Source: Owenia fusiformis (taxonomy: Eukaryota; Annelida; Polychaeta; Sabellida; Oweniidae). Taken from it: a DNA stretch of 64,000 nucleotides. Of the stretch, positions 51,501-61,900 are shown piece by piece. The position numbers and the translations under genes are program-made. The stretch is from NCBI GenBank assembly GCA_903813345.2, contig CAIIXF020000009.1, positions 808,001 through 872,000 of the forward strand, in the 5' to 3' direction. Position 1 is the stretch's first letter. Each line of letters opens with the position of its first letter. Under the pieces are notes generated by a model. It saw only the letters and a program-made list of their open reading frames with translations, was not told the origin of the DNA and searched no databases.

Positions 51501-54500
51501 TTTTGATGCTTAAATGTATTTAAAGTCTAAAATGAAACTCAAAGGAATGGTATCGATATGGTGAACTTTTTGAAGACGCGTTTTTCTTAAACCAGTCATC
51601 AAAACATTCTGAATAGTTTATACATTGTCAATTTAATGGTCATATTTTAGATGGAAACATTATCATTTAAAATATTTATATATACTTTTCTCTATATTGT
51701 TTTAGAAAACACATCAGACACTTCTTTTGTGCTCAGTATCATGTTCGGAATGAAATGAAACATCTATCCGAACCTCATTGGAACAAAACGACATTAACAA
51801 AACGTGTTTAGGTCTCTCAATATTGTAATTGTACAAAGGAAAGTTTGGTTGATTTCAAAAAATTATCTTGTTAATGAAATACAGGTTTATCTTAATTTTT
51901 AAATATTTGGGGGAGGGGGGTTTGTTTTAAGTTTTTGCACAATTTTTGTTAAATCAACCAAAATTTCCTTTGTACTCGTATAACTATAATATTGAGAGGT
52001 CTAAGAAAATGTTGTTGTATATGCTATTTTGTTCCAACAAGGACATTTTATTTCATTCTCAAGAATTGGTAGAAAGGAACAAAAAACAACTGCACTAAGA
52101 AATAAGAAATGTTAACAAAAACAGTTATATTAAATATATAAATAATTCAATAATTTTTGCATTAAATTGTTGCCAATCAGTCAACATTACATAAAGGACC
52201 GTGTTTTTTACAGAATGTTTCAATCATTGGTTTAAGAGAAAAACATTGTTGAATTCAGTTCACCATACCGATACATATCCTTTGTTAAAAGTCTCTAATT
52301 TGACATTCAAATGTACTAAAAGTCTCTCATATGACACTTAAATGTCTTTGAAGTCTCATTTGACATTTAACCATATTCAAAGTCTCATTTGACACTTAAA
52401 TGTATTAAAAGTCTCATTTGACATTTACATGTATTTAAATACTTTTACATTTATTAAAAGTCTCATCTATTTAAAGTCTCATTTAACACTTAAATGTATC
52501 CAAAGATTCATTTGACACTTAAATGTGTTAAAAGTCTCATTTGACGCTTAAATGTAGTCAATGTCCCATTTGAAACTTAAATGTATTTAATGTCCCATTT
52601 GACACTTAATGTATTAAAAGTCTCACTTGACACTTAAATGAATTAAAAGTTATATTTGCCACTTAAATGTACTAAGTATTTAAAGTTTCCCTTGATATAT
52701 TAAATTCTCCTTTGACTCTTAAATGTATTTAAAGTTTCCATTAAATATTTCCTTTGATACTTACATGTGTTAAAAGTATCATTTGACACAAAAATCCCAA
52801 ACCCAATGCATTATGACCTTAATAGTATTTAACAACCGTAGTACCCAAAGGCATGCAATACCAACCATAATTGCAAGTAGACGGTACTGCAATTTTTATA
52901 GTATATAACTATGTCACACCATGATTGCTATTATACAGGTGATGAACTTATAGATGCCAGCGATTTTGCCTCATATTACAATGAAACACACAAACTTCCC
53001 TTGGACATAGTAGAGGCCGCATTCAAGAAGATTTCGGCCGCATTCAAGAAGACTTCGGTAAGTATTCTTCCTCAGTCAAACGCACAACACCTACATGGGA
53101 TCGTCCATAAAAATGAACGAATCATTAATTAATTTGATAAGATTATCGGGACTGTTTATTACAGTTTCTTCGAATTTGATATTTCAATAAAAAATTGTAT
53201 AATTCACATATAAAGGAACTAAAGGATGTCCCTGGATGAAGCTTTGCATGCGAGACGTTTTAAAGAACAATCATTCTTTTTATTTCTCTCTGCATTTCTA
53301 AACGAGTATTTAAGATTTCAAAAAAGTTAACGGAGCCATTGGAGGCATTCGAAAATCTAACAAAACGCCAAATCCGTTTGGTACGGGATTTCTAAATAAA
53401 TAAGACCATTATTTGGCTCGCAACGATAGCTTTCCGATAGTACCGCTCTCGTAGTGAACAGATTGTGAGAAAATGTGTGAAATTAAGGGTAAAGACGATT
53501 TTTGCGGCTTTCTTGCAGTCCCAATCCACTTTTTGGCCTCCAAACTCGATGTTTTAGAAACTGCACTCATCTGTCTTTTTCTCCGTCGTTTGCAGGTCGA
53601 TTTCAAAATTAATAGTGCCATCGTAAAGCTGACAATAACAGCTTCCCACTAGTATCCTTCTTAAAGCGATCTGTTTGTGATTTGTAAATTCGAGACTAAA
53701 GGCCTTTTTGAGAATTTTAAGATTCAGTTAAGAAAATATTGAGAAATCGGGCATTCTGATTGGTCGGTTTTCTTTTTTCTTAAAGGAATCCAACACCTTG
53801 CAAAACTTCTTAACGGAGAGGAATAAGGGAAAATGCTTGCCGGATTCTGAATCTGTGTATTTTTTAATGATTTTTCACCGTCTTAGAATTTCAATTTTTT
53901 TGAGATTTGCATTGTTTTCCAATTAGACAAATGAGTAAACATGAATAGCCCGAAATCTAACGGTGAGATTTTGTTTTAAAAAATCATGGATATCAAGGCT
54001 AAATATAGCTATACAATAAACATAAAAAAGCAATGCTTGGACTCTTCATATTCACACAAAAAATTAATTAGTAAATGAGGTTTGATATTTGTGAGAATAA
54101 GTTGTACGAGTCGCAATGCTCTACAAACACCAGACTACAGGGTGGATTAGGATCAATGACACACATAAAAATTGATTTAAAAACATTTCATGATAATTAT
54201 CTCAAACAAAAGCAGTTAGCGAAGGATACATTTCATTACACTCAATAAATAGTTATCACTTTTGACTATATATACATATCTCATGGGAATGTATTTCCAT
54301 CTGCTCAAGATATCATATTTTAGCTTCGAAAATCACAATCGTTGGATAATACATTTGTCTCAGAATGATAGGCCACCCTGTAGCAATGTAGCTTTCACTT
54401 GAAGTGTACCCTTGAGAATAATGAACTTACTTTCAAATTGGTCTTGCTTTTGTGGTGTATGTGGCATTTTAGCAAATCTGCCACGCTCATTTCTTTCCAG

Positions 54501-57500
54501 AACCATCTTGTTCACATGTAACACTAGGCTATACGCGCATGTATAGACAGATGACATAGATATACATATAAATTATATATTGCACCTGTATTTACTTACA
54601 TGGGAATATTCCCTTTGGAAAAATGCAAATGCATGAACATATATTTTCATCTTATATATGACTTCAAGCTAACATATTATTTCATATTTATATTTTCATA
54701 GTTAGTCTAACATAAATAATAGATCCATGAGAACAATATTCTTTGTTTTCTTAAAAATTGATGGGTTTACTGTGAATTCAATAAATTACAATTTGCAAGG
54801 GGTAAGTATACTGTATGACCTTAGTTGCAAAGTACTGTTTATATATGCAGCTCAATAGCATAAAATATGTTGAATGAAGCATATGGTGGGGATTAGTCGT
54901 GTGACACACAAACTGACCAATACATGAGGGTATTAGCTACTTTTCACAGAAACCAAAGGAGGACAGTGATTTTATTTCAACTGGGAGCCTACCTCCACAC
55001 GACTGATCATGTGACCATGGTGTTGGGTCCCTTTAAAAGAGTCTTGAAAATACAAACATGAATCATTAAATTATATATTTTTAAATAATATCATATAATA
55101 TTTATATTTCATCTCCTTCTATAGACAATGGATTTATCATCATTTTAATTTTTAGGAAACGGCAGAATTCCTTAGAGCTGCAACCGAGAGAAAATCCAAG
55201 GGACCCAGAAAGCCGGCCAGACCTAGTGCAAGGAAGACTACTCCCAAACTATTTAGGCCTACACTTGTATGTGCACTTTTGTGTTTTTAATTGATACATA
55301 AATTACTTATGGTCCAAGATATTAATAGAATGTAAATTGCTTTAATCTGACGGCCGTTTTTAATTTGAATGCTATCAAACTATTATACTATTTACGAAGA
55401 TGTACGGAATCCCCGCTGGTTTAAACAAAACAATCTGAAACGAGGAGATAGTACTTGCCCAAAAAATCAAAAAGTCCTTAGTTAAGCCTTAATGTCCTGT
55501 TTAAGAACCCATATTCTTACTATTGAAATTATGGATTCAAGCAATACTATCTAACATGAATCTACTTGTTGAGATTTGATCAACACGCATGAATTCTTCT
55601 GAGAAAATTAGGCTTTCAGAAAGGGGTCAAAGGTATGTATGTCCCTTGCTGAAATTCTCAATTTCTCAGAAGAACTGAAGTTGATCGAGTCCCAACAAAT
55701 AGACTGATATTGCAGGGGCGTAGCCAGCTTTCAGTCAAGGAGGGAGGGATCGCCAATTTTTCGGTTTTCAGTCGGGGGGAGGGTTCGAACGTGGTACAAG
55801 CAACCCAAAACGTTTTTTGAATAAAACAAAAACTAATGCTATTTCCATTCAAAATTGAGTTAGAAGCCTCAAATATAAACATTTTGAAGCTGTTTTCTTC
55901 CATTATCTAATGGTTATATTTTAATTGGTTATGGGGGTGAGTGCAACCCCCTGGCTACGCCTATGTATTGGATAGTATTTCTAGAATCCATTTTTAATAA
56001 TAAGAATAGGGTTTTTAAACATCACATTGGGCTTGCTTTTAAGAACTTTGGGTTGGAAGTAAGAAATAAAATTGCGTCGCATATTAGTGGTTAGCTTTGA
56101 TGTAATAGACGCGATTGATGGTCAACCCCAAAATAAACGGCAGTAAAAATTGCCCAATCCGCTAAATTAAATAACCCCAAATTAAAGCAATTTACAGTAA
56201 TATTGTCGTCATAACGATCATTTACGATCATGTCTCCAAAATCGGTATCTTGTCATAAACTCAAATGCTTTCCAGCCAATAATTCCTACACATTGATATT
56301 ACGCTGAAAACAAATAATTTCAATATCATTACAATTACAAATGTCACAAATGGTGTCATTTCAATGCCTTCAGATATTAAAACATATATCCTTCACGATC
56401 CGTCTTGTGATTTGTATCTATTATCAATTCATATAATTTCTCAAAATGCGTGTACAAGTAACTAAAAATAAAAATGGGACCCACATCTTTCGGCAAAAAG
56501 TGACCAACTTCAGCGGCAGTGCCCCCCCCCCGGAGTATATCTAGTATAATCGTGACACGCGCGTGAAAATAAAAATCTAACCATCACAGTTCCACGTTTA
56601 AATCTGTTAGATCAAGTTCCCGCTTCAATTCGATTTTAGTTTTATTTTCTTTAAATCTGCACCTATTCGTCTAAGAGTAGAAGATCGACTGGCCGATTGT
56701 CAGTCTTTTTAGTAGACGCATTTGGAACTACAAATTGGAAATCTACCATTAGTTTAGAAAGCAGTTTAAAAACAGGCCGTGCAGGAATTAAATTCGTTCT
56801 TAAAAAATTTATTGAAACAACCTTTCCAAATATATATGACATCGACATGAAAATGCGGCAACAATATTAAGCGGACATAGTTATAAAATATCAGTAAACT
56901 GTGCTCTATTTCTGTGATTTGAGTATGACGTGATATCAAGCGACACTTCAGGCATCTATTTTAAGGCATCAATGACGTCATTGATACATAACAATGGCGG
57001 CATCCGCTGCGGTCCAGATATGGGTATTTTGAACTTGAATTATAGTATAATAATATTGTATAATACGTTAGTTCAAACACGATATGTCCCATGGGTGAGC
57101 TGAAGTGATAGATGATGGTTATAAGTAGTCAGCGTGTAAATTAGAGCATGAAACTTCGCATTCCCTTTAAAGAACAATCATTCTTTTTATTTCTCTCTGC
57201 ATTTCAAAACGAGCATTAACGGAGCCAATTGAGGCATTGGAAAGTCTAACAACACGTCAAATCCGGTCGCTATGGTTACATAGGGGAACGCGCAGACGCA
57301 AACGTTGACCCATAAATTCAAATAGATAAATGCCAATTTATGTGATTTAATCCACATCGATTATCATATTTTATATGTTACTATAAAAGAGACGCCTTTA
57401 TACAAAATGTTTGTTTCAGGATGAAGAACCAGGAATTGATCCAGAACAGTTCAAAGAGATGATGATTGGGTTCACAGTTTCAAAGGATATGGAACACCCA

Positions 57501-57545
57501 GGGAACATCTTAGGAGAAATGATGGTCAACGGCCGTAAAGTGTAA
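39594..57545 (+). CDS. EF-hand calcium-binding protein lacking EF-1 (gene B1), possibly decaying
   Basis: Copy of A1 in the duplicated unit. Exons: 39594-39666, 50194-50306, 51250-51373, 52939-53057, [possible 55156-55266], 57420-57545. The counterpart of A1 exon 2 (first EF loop) was not found in the 10.5-kb gap, which holds LINEs. Exon 3 is 113 nt against 120 in A1, so it starts in phase 1, and exon 1 ends in phase 1. Joined directly, exons 1 and 3 stay in frame, though the first dozen exon-3 codons are then read in a frame not homologous to A1. The predicted length is 184 residues, or 221 with the 111-nt exon. EF loops DDNKDKALSLSE and DKDGDELIDASD are intact, and the C-terminus matches A1 (EMMVNGRKV). 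Either an expressed three-loop variant or a young pseudogene; transcripts would decide. Confidence 0.6.
39667..41350. other. Start of the B-specific block in B1 intron 1
   Basis: Similarity to A1 intron 1 ends near 39700. After that come a GGCGTAGCCAG repeat end (39713), a small hairpin with a CCTTCGGCC centre (40322-40377) and unremarkable AT-rich DNA. No exon is supported. Confidence 0.5.
41351..45095 (+). pseudogene. LINE ORF2: endonuclease-reverse transcriptase, one frameshift
   Basis: The frame is open from 41351 (after TAA at 41348) to 44020; translation resumes in another frame at about 43995-45095. Domains in order: APE-type endonuclease (SLNTKGIRQ, FLQETHS, INVYAPN, IGGDFNVV, SDHKCIVL); linker; reverse transcriptase (KTPGSDGLS, LKNWRPITLLNIDYK, MVDFFKAYDSV, RQGDPLS, LFADDTTLT with the FADD catalytic box); C-terminal region (GGLRMV, KALKLMWLKRL) and zinc knuckle CSYCPLRDTLKHKFWEC. 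One base is missing around 43994-44000, between GGLRMV and MEKALKLM. No in-frame ATG occurs near the 5' end, so the start has been lost or truncated. It is an otherwise well-preserved, recently inactive copy. Clade assignment (L1/Tx1-like) is by overall pattern. Confidence 0.88.
41351..45184 (+). mobile_element. L1/Tx1-like LINE, nearly complete ORF2 and poly-A tail
   Basis: The ORF2 region starts without an ATG at 41351, ends at 45095, and is followed by a short 3'UTR and AATAAA merging into an A-run (45171-45184). No ORF1 with recognisable domains was found upstream, so the element is probably 5'-truncated. Confidence 0.88.
45186..47240 (-). pseudogene. CR1/Jockey-like LINE, RT region, split and truncated
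   Basis: On the minus strand, from about 47240: a pre-RT region with stop codons (IKKEIYKRNKLHHKYKS, DYWYLIRDVLEKIKLHQ), RT fingers and palm (SKAHGPDNISNKML, NYRPVTLLSSLSKAIE, FLDLTSAFDLVPH), then the TTAA element 45629-46081, then TSYLSNRRVKIKV, GVPQGSVLGPLL and FIFADDTSVYNS with the FADD box. It stops abruptly after LIFTGTTN, exactly where the A-tail of the plus-strand LINE begins. The rest may have been displaced by that insertion, but I did not find it on the other side. Confidence 0.85.
45625..46085. mobile_element. TTAA-flanked non-autonomous element (piggyBac-type MITE)
   Basis: Body 45629-46081 (453 bp) with terminal repeats GGATGCAGTACCGGGTC and its complement (16 of 17 matching), flanked on both sides by TTAA. 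It interrupts the LINE frame. Removing the body plus one TTAA leaves the codons for LLLK and LKGYG contiguous and in frame. TTAA duplication with traceless restoration is characteristic of piggyBac elements. No transposase inside. Confidence 0.85.
47523..48050. repeat. Two perfect inverted repeats
   Basis: 47523-47544 and 47600-47621 are perfect 22-bp inverted arms (TGACCTGAATCGATTGCAAA...). 47992-48050 is an almost perfect 59-bp palindrome: 22-bp arms (CATAGTTGGCTAGTTTTTGC...) around a centre TACAGATTCTGTA that is itself palindromic. Confidence 0.85.
48831..49418. mobile_element. TA-flanked MITE
   Basis: Ends CAAGGTGGGCCAAAAAACGC and GCGTTTTTTTGGCCCACCCTG, continuing into CACTTTTTT, with TA on both sides. 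It is a Tc1/mariner-like non-autonomous element of 588 bp with no coding remnant recognised. Confidence 0.85.
49427..49564. repeat. 41-bp perfect hairpin arms
   Basis: 49427-49467 and 49524-49564 are perfect inverted copies. The 56-nt loop contains a second nested inverted repeat around GAACGAGACGAAGTCGAG. It immediately follows the MITE at 48831-49418. Confidence 0.88.
50520..50860 (+). repeat. About 125-nt tandem repeat, three copies, B-specific
   Basis: Copies begin near 50520, 50645 and 50770 with ATTCATTCTATCTTCGT and contain CCTTTCTACAAATATCAAA. Unit A lacks them at the homologous point (27228), so they expanded or inserted after the duplication or were lost from A. They lie in an intron of B1. 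Confidence 0.8.
52290..52790 (+). repeat. 29-nt tandem repeat in B1 intron
   Basis: Homologue of the A1 array at 28590-29110, with slightly fewer units and independent substitutions. A two-unit fragment also lies at about 51465-51530, only in B. Confidence 0.88.
54138..54380. mobile_element. Possible short TA-flanked element
   Basis: It begins CAGGGTGGATTAGG and ends GGCCACCCTG, with TA on both sides. Terminal complementarity is only about 8 bp before it becomes patchy. The ends resemble the CAGGGTG ends of the other MITEs here. Confidence 0.5.
55156..55266 (+). other. Possible cassette exon of B1 (basic, proline-rich)
   Basis: A 111-nt open stretch preceded by TTAATTTTTAG and followed by GTATGTGC, phase 0 at both ends, so it would fit between B1 exon 5 (ends phase 0) and exon 6 (starts phase 0). 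It encodes 37 residues rich in K, R, P and S (ERKSKGPRKPARPSARKT). Unit A has nothing like it. It might instead be an exon of another gene or chance; neither splice site is tested. Confidence 0.45.
55714..55966. mobile_element. Short element with GGCGTAGCCAG ends
   Basis: The left end GGGGCGTAGCCAG and right end CTGGCTACGCC are inverted. About 250 bp, non-coding. The same end sequence appears singly at 4190-4208, 22943-22955 and 39713, so this is a dispersed MITE-like family. Confidence 0.65.
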
Positions 57546-57942
57546 AGAATCGTCTTTATAAAGGACACTGTATTGTGTTTTGTAAAGCTAAGACTTTGTT
57601 TGATATCCAACCGGATTCATGACAATCATTTCTTTGTATTACATTTTCGTGATTGAATACAAAAAAAACATTTTCAAGGACGTGGCTGATATTGCCATTC
57701 TTAAGCCACAGAAACCTGTCAAATTATTGTGTTTATCCTTTGTAAAATCAATAAATAACATAAAATTATATGTCTGTACAATCCTAAATTCTTTGTTACA
57801 AAATAAGACAACGTTTTTGTTTAATTATGAAATGTCATGAACTATCATTGCAAATTGAATATTCATCCCCAAGACAACATATCTTAGCCTATCTGGACCA
57901 TTCAACCCAGAGACAACTTAACTCCAGACAATTAAATACATG

Positions 57943-58921
57943 AGGGTTATGCTATGGGAGGTTTTGGATATGGGGTATATCCCGAGGGCACGGAGGGCAC
58001 GAGGTAAGATATAATATTTCCCGATGGATATACTCCATATCCAAAACCGAGCATCACATAACTAATTTATCCTATGACAAGTGATTTTTATCTATGACAC
58101 ATTGATTATTCCCTCAACTGATAAATTGAAAAGATTTTAACTTTTTAAACTAATGTTGATTTTATTTGTCGTATATGAAACATGTATATTGAATGAAAGT
58201 CAATATATAATCTAAAAGAACATATTTTGGTCAAGACAATATCCCTACCGCCGTCTGCTTCCATTTTGGTAGTTTCGCTAAATCGAGATATTCTAACGAA
58301 TTTTGACTGTTTCTACACCGAGCGAAAACGTTTTCCCGGGAATATTGGTGCGGGAGATATATAGCGGGATATATGCAGCGGGAGATATATATATGTCCCG
58401 CTCCTCCAAGATATCGATTTTATATCCCGCTGTTATGTACCTGAAACCTCACTTGTCATAGGATAAATAAGGGTTATGTACTGGGAGGTTTTGGATACAG
58501 GTTTTATCCCAAGGGAAATATGTGTATATCCCGAGGGACCGCAGGGACCGAGGGATATACAAATATTTCCCGAGGGATAAACCCTGTATCCAAAACCGAC
58601 CGTACATAACAGATGTATTTCATACCTACTGATGTTCTAGGTACGTCATATACCTTATCCAAAAATTGAAAAATAAAATTTCAAAAAAAATTTTGAAAAA
58701 AATGTGAAAAAAAATTTGAAAAAGAATGTGAAAAATAATTTTGGAAAAAATGGGGAAAAATTAAAAAAAAAAAAAATTGAAAAAATTCAAAAAAAAATTT
58801 TGAAAAAAAATTTCAGGAGCGGGACCGAGATGGATACAGCGTGTATCCATCCCGCCCCGGGCCTTGGCTAGATACAGTATATATTCCCGCTCGTTATGTA
58901 CCTAGAACCTCAGTAGGTATG
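57943..58921. mobile_element. 979-bp compound hairpin element with 9-bp target duplication
   Basis: It is flanked by AAATACATG at 57934-57942 and 58922-58930. The unit A counterpart (about 30604-30617) has a single AAATACATG and no insert. Inside are two related hairpins (57944-58063 and 58472-58610) sharing GGGAGGTTTTGGATA arms with GC-rich centres, an inverted link between them (TTTATCCTATGACAAGTG and complement), and an A-rich stretch. There is no coding potential. A 9-bp duplication is typical of Mutator-like elements, but the termini do not show a clear simple inverted repeat. Confidence 0.75.
58668..58815 (+). repeat. A-rich low-complexity tract
   Basis: Runs of TTGAAAAA/TTTCAAAAAAAA, similar to 13975-14110. 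Internal to the 979-bp element. Confidence 0.85.
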
Positions 58922-58983
58922 AAATACATGTAGATATTGATATTTTGACACGTACAAGCCCATTATGCTATATTCTTTTCGGT

Positions 58984-61900
58984 ATGATTAAAGATAATTC
59001 CTTTTGGATGGCCAAAATGAGGCATTTGTTTTACATGTGGTTTGGTAATTACACTTTTTATAAGTTATATACAGTTTATTCTATGATGTTTGATCAGCAC
59101 TCTCTCATGTAGATATCTAGCACATGAGTGGATGAAAACCAACTATGTATATCTTAGGATGTTCCTTCCATTCCATAATAATCTCAATGTTAAAGCTATA
59201 TTTGATGGTTAGGCAAAAAGCCGCAAATATGATATTGTTTCGCTGGTTACAAAATATTGATCTTATTTTGACACACCTTGAATAAAAGAGTGACTATGAA
59301 AACATTCGATTGTTGATTTTTAGATACTGATCGTAATGGGGCTGTTGAAAAGCAGGAGTTTGACTTTATGTTCCAAGTATGTTGTTTTTGTTTATTGTTT
59401 AAAATAGCACCACTAACTTCCTCGGGAGAAACAGCCTCACAAACAAGTTACACCGAACATCACTATTTTACACTGTATTTCATAATAATTTGAAGTATAT
59501 ATAAGCACAAATGCCAAAAGGGAAGGGTGACTAAAAACCTTAAAGAGTTTATTGTACGGTATATACAGGGTGACCCAAAAAATGCAACCCTCCATTTCTT
59601 CAATATTTTTCTTGAATGGAAGTAAATTGCTCTGAAATATGGCACACAAGGACTTCATTCAATGTGGGATCTTCTGGCAAAGTTTCAGTAATCATAGTCT
59701 TATATTGATAGTGTTATGGCCGTTCCAAAATATGCTCCAAATGTCGTCCATTTCCAATGTTAGGTTTTGGGATGAATCACATTCCCTTCTTTCTGAACAT
59801 GTAAACTCAAGAAATAATGTGTTCTGGGATCACAAATTCCAGATGAAATGCTTCAAAGGCCAGTTCATTCTGTTAAATGCACAGCTTGGGTTGCCAATTT
59901 CCAAACATGAAATCATCAGCCTCTTATGGTTTGAGGTTGATAATGGCAACAATGTTACTGTTAACACACAGCGCAATATTGGCGTTCCCAGGAAGTTCTA
60001 GGCAGTTCTAGAATGACATACAGGCTTCAATAGACGAGAACAGTGGTTCTAGAAGTATGGAGCTACTCCTCACACTTCTTATGATAGCATAGCCTGGCTC
60101 ACTAGTCATTTCTATGAGAAGATTATCTCTCCTAGGATGGAGAACCCATGGTCATCCCAACGTCTTGATCTCAATGCCCCTGACTTCTATATATGGGGTT
60201 ATTTAAAGGATAATGTGTATGAAAATAACCCTACTGCAATTGCAGAGGTCCAACAAGCAATGACTGCAAAAATTTGAGCCATACCCATGGGAAAAATGCA
60301 TCCGTGTTATGAACAGTTTTCCTTGAACATTGCAAGTTTGTTTTCAGCGAAATTGACGATATCTGGAGCATATTTTGAAACAATCATAACTCTATCAATA
60401 TAAGACTATGATTATTAGAACTTTGCCAGATGATCCCACATTGAATGAAGTCCTTGTGTGCCAAATCTCAGAGCAATTTACTTCCATTTAAGAAAAATAT
60501 TGAAGAAATGGAGGGTTGCATTTTTTTGGGTCACCCTGTATAAATAATAGCGACTCCCGTTGAATAAACTTTATCATAGCATAAGGAAATGAATTAGAAT
60601 ATAAAAATACAAATAATCGTTTGTTGTTCTTAATAAATCACACTTCAGTGAACGTGTTGTTTCGGTTTCGATCAATTGAACTCTATATTCATGAGCCTAC
60701 GATGACGTCTACATAGGCACATTAGACTACATGAATATAGAGCTGGCTACGTTCACTCCTGTAATTATGAATGAATAGTTGACGATGTTTAGGCCCCCAT
60801 GTTGAGTTCACTCAGAATACATTTTGAGTAGAGCTTATCACGCTCACTCCTGTAATTGTGAATAAATAGTTCACAATGTTTGGGCCCCCTGATTGTGTTC
60901 ACTCGGAATACGTTTGAAGTAGGCTAAAACCAATTTGAGTTTGAATCGTGTCTCCTCTATTCACAAGAGGGGGAGAAACCCCAGGGTTCAAAGATGACAT
61001 ACGCTTATAATGTAAATCTGTATTGAGATGACATCGTTGCTGATTGGTTTAGCGAGTCGACCGTTGATTGGTTTAAAACGAGGTCAATTTGAAAACTTTG
61101 TAAACCAGGATGGAGGGTAAACAAAAATACGTACTTCCGGGAAAGGAGGTGCGCGAAGAAGGAAATCGTATGTCATCAATTGAATCATGGTTTTTTCCTT
61201 CTTTTTCTATTTACCGTGACAGAGCTGCAATTCGCGAGCGATTATTACAACACCTGAGTGAACACGCCCAATAATACCTCGCTTACATAAGGTCAGATTC
61301 ACACTGTATCGGCGCGATGGGAGTATTATGTGGATTTAATTTTTAACACAATACTAATCCCCGGCGCCCTTGTGATGAAACTGAGCTTATTTTGATCACA
61401 CAACAACTTCATGATCATGCCAGAAATTTGAAAGTTCGCGTGGCTTGCGCAAATTATATATATATTGATATTATTATTATCATTTTTGTTTAAAACACTT
61501 CCTTTTACTCAATTTAGAAATATGCTTGTTTTACAATGTTTCGATTGATTGGTGCAATACGGGATGTACAATTAGATTATTCTTGTACATCAGAAATACA
61601 TGGCACGTAGGCTTACTTCAGAACGCGCGTGCAATCTAGGTTCAAGGCCATTTTCTCTCTTTCCAAAGAGAATAAATATAACAAAATTCAGATGGGCATT
61701 TTTGCACATTTCATCAAGAGTATCATATATATTATATTATCTCCAAATAAACCCCCAGGATGAACATTATATCAGCTAATAGTTCTCTTGAAACGTGGTG
61801 GATCTATTAGTGTGACTCCCTTTATAGAAGCTTTGAACTAAATTTACACTTCTTAATGCTGAAATTGATAGTTTACCCATACATTTTAAGGTAAAATATT

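Larger units (their letters stand above)
53058..57419. other. Expanded last intron of B1
   Basis: The A1 counterpart is 689 bp; here it is 4.4 kb. A block of about 110 bp (AAGAACAATCATTCTTTTTA onward, through AACGGAGCCA) occurs at both 53257-53375 and 57170-57265 and brackets the extra sequence. Inside are a possible exon (55156-55266), two small elements (54138-54380, 55714-55966) and otherwise unremarkable DNA. Confidence 0.65.
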
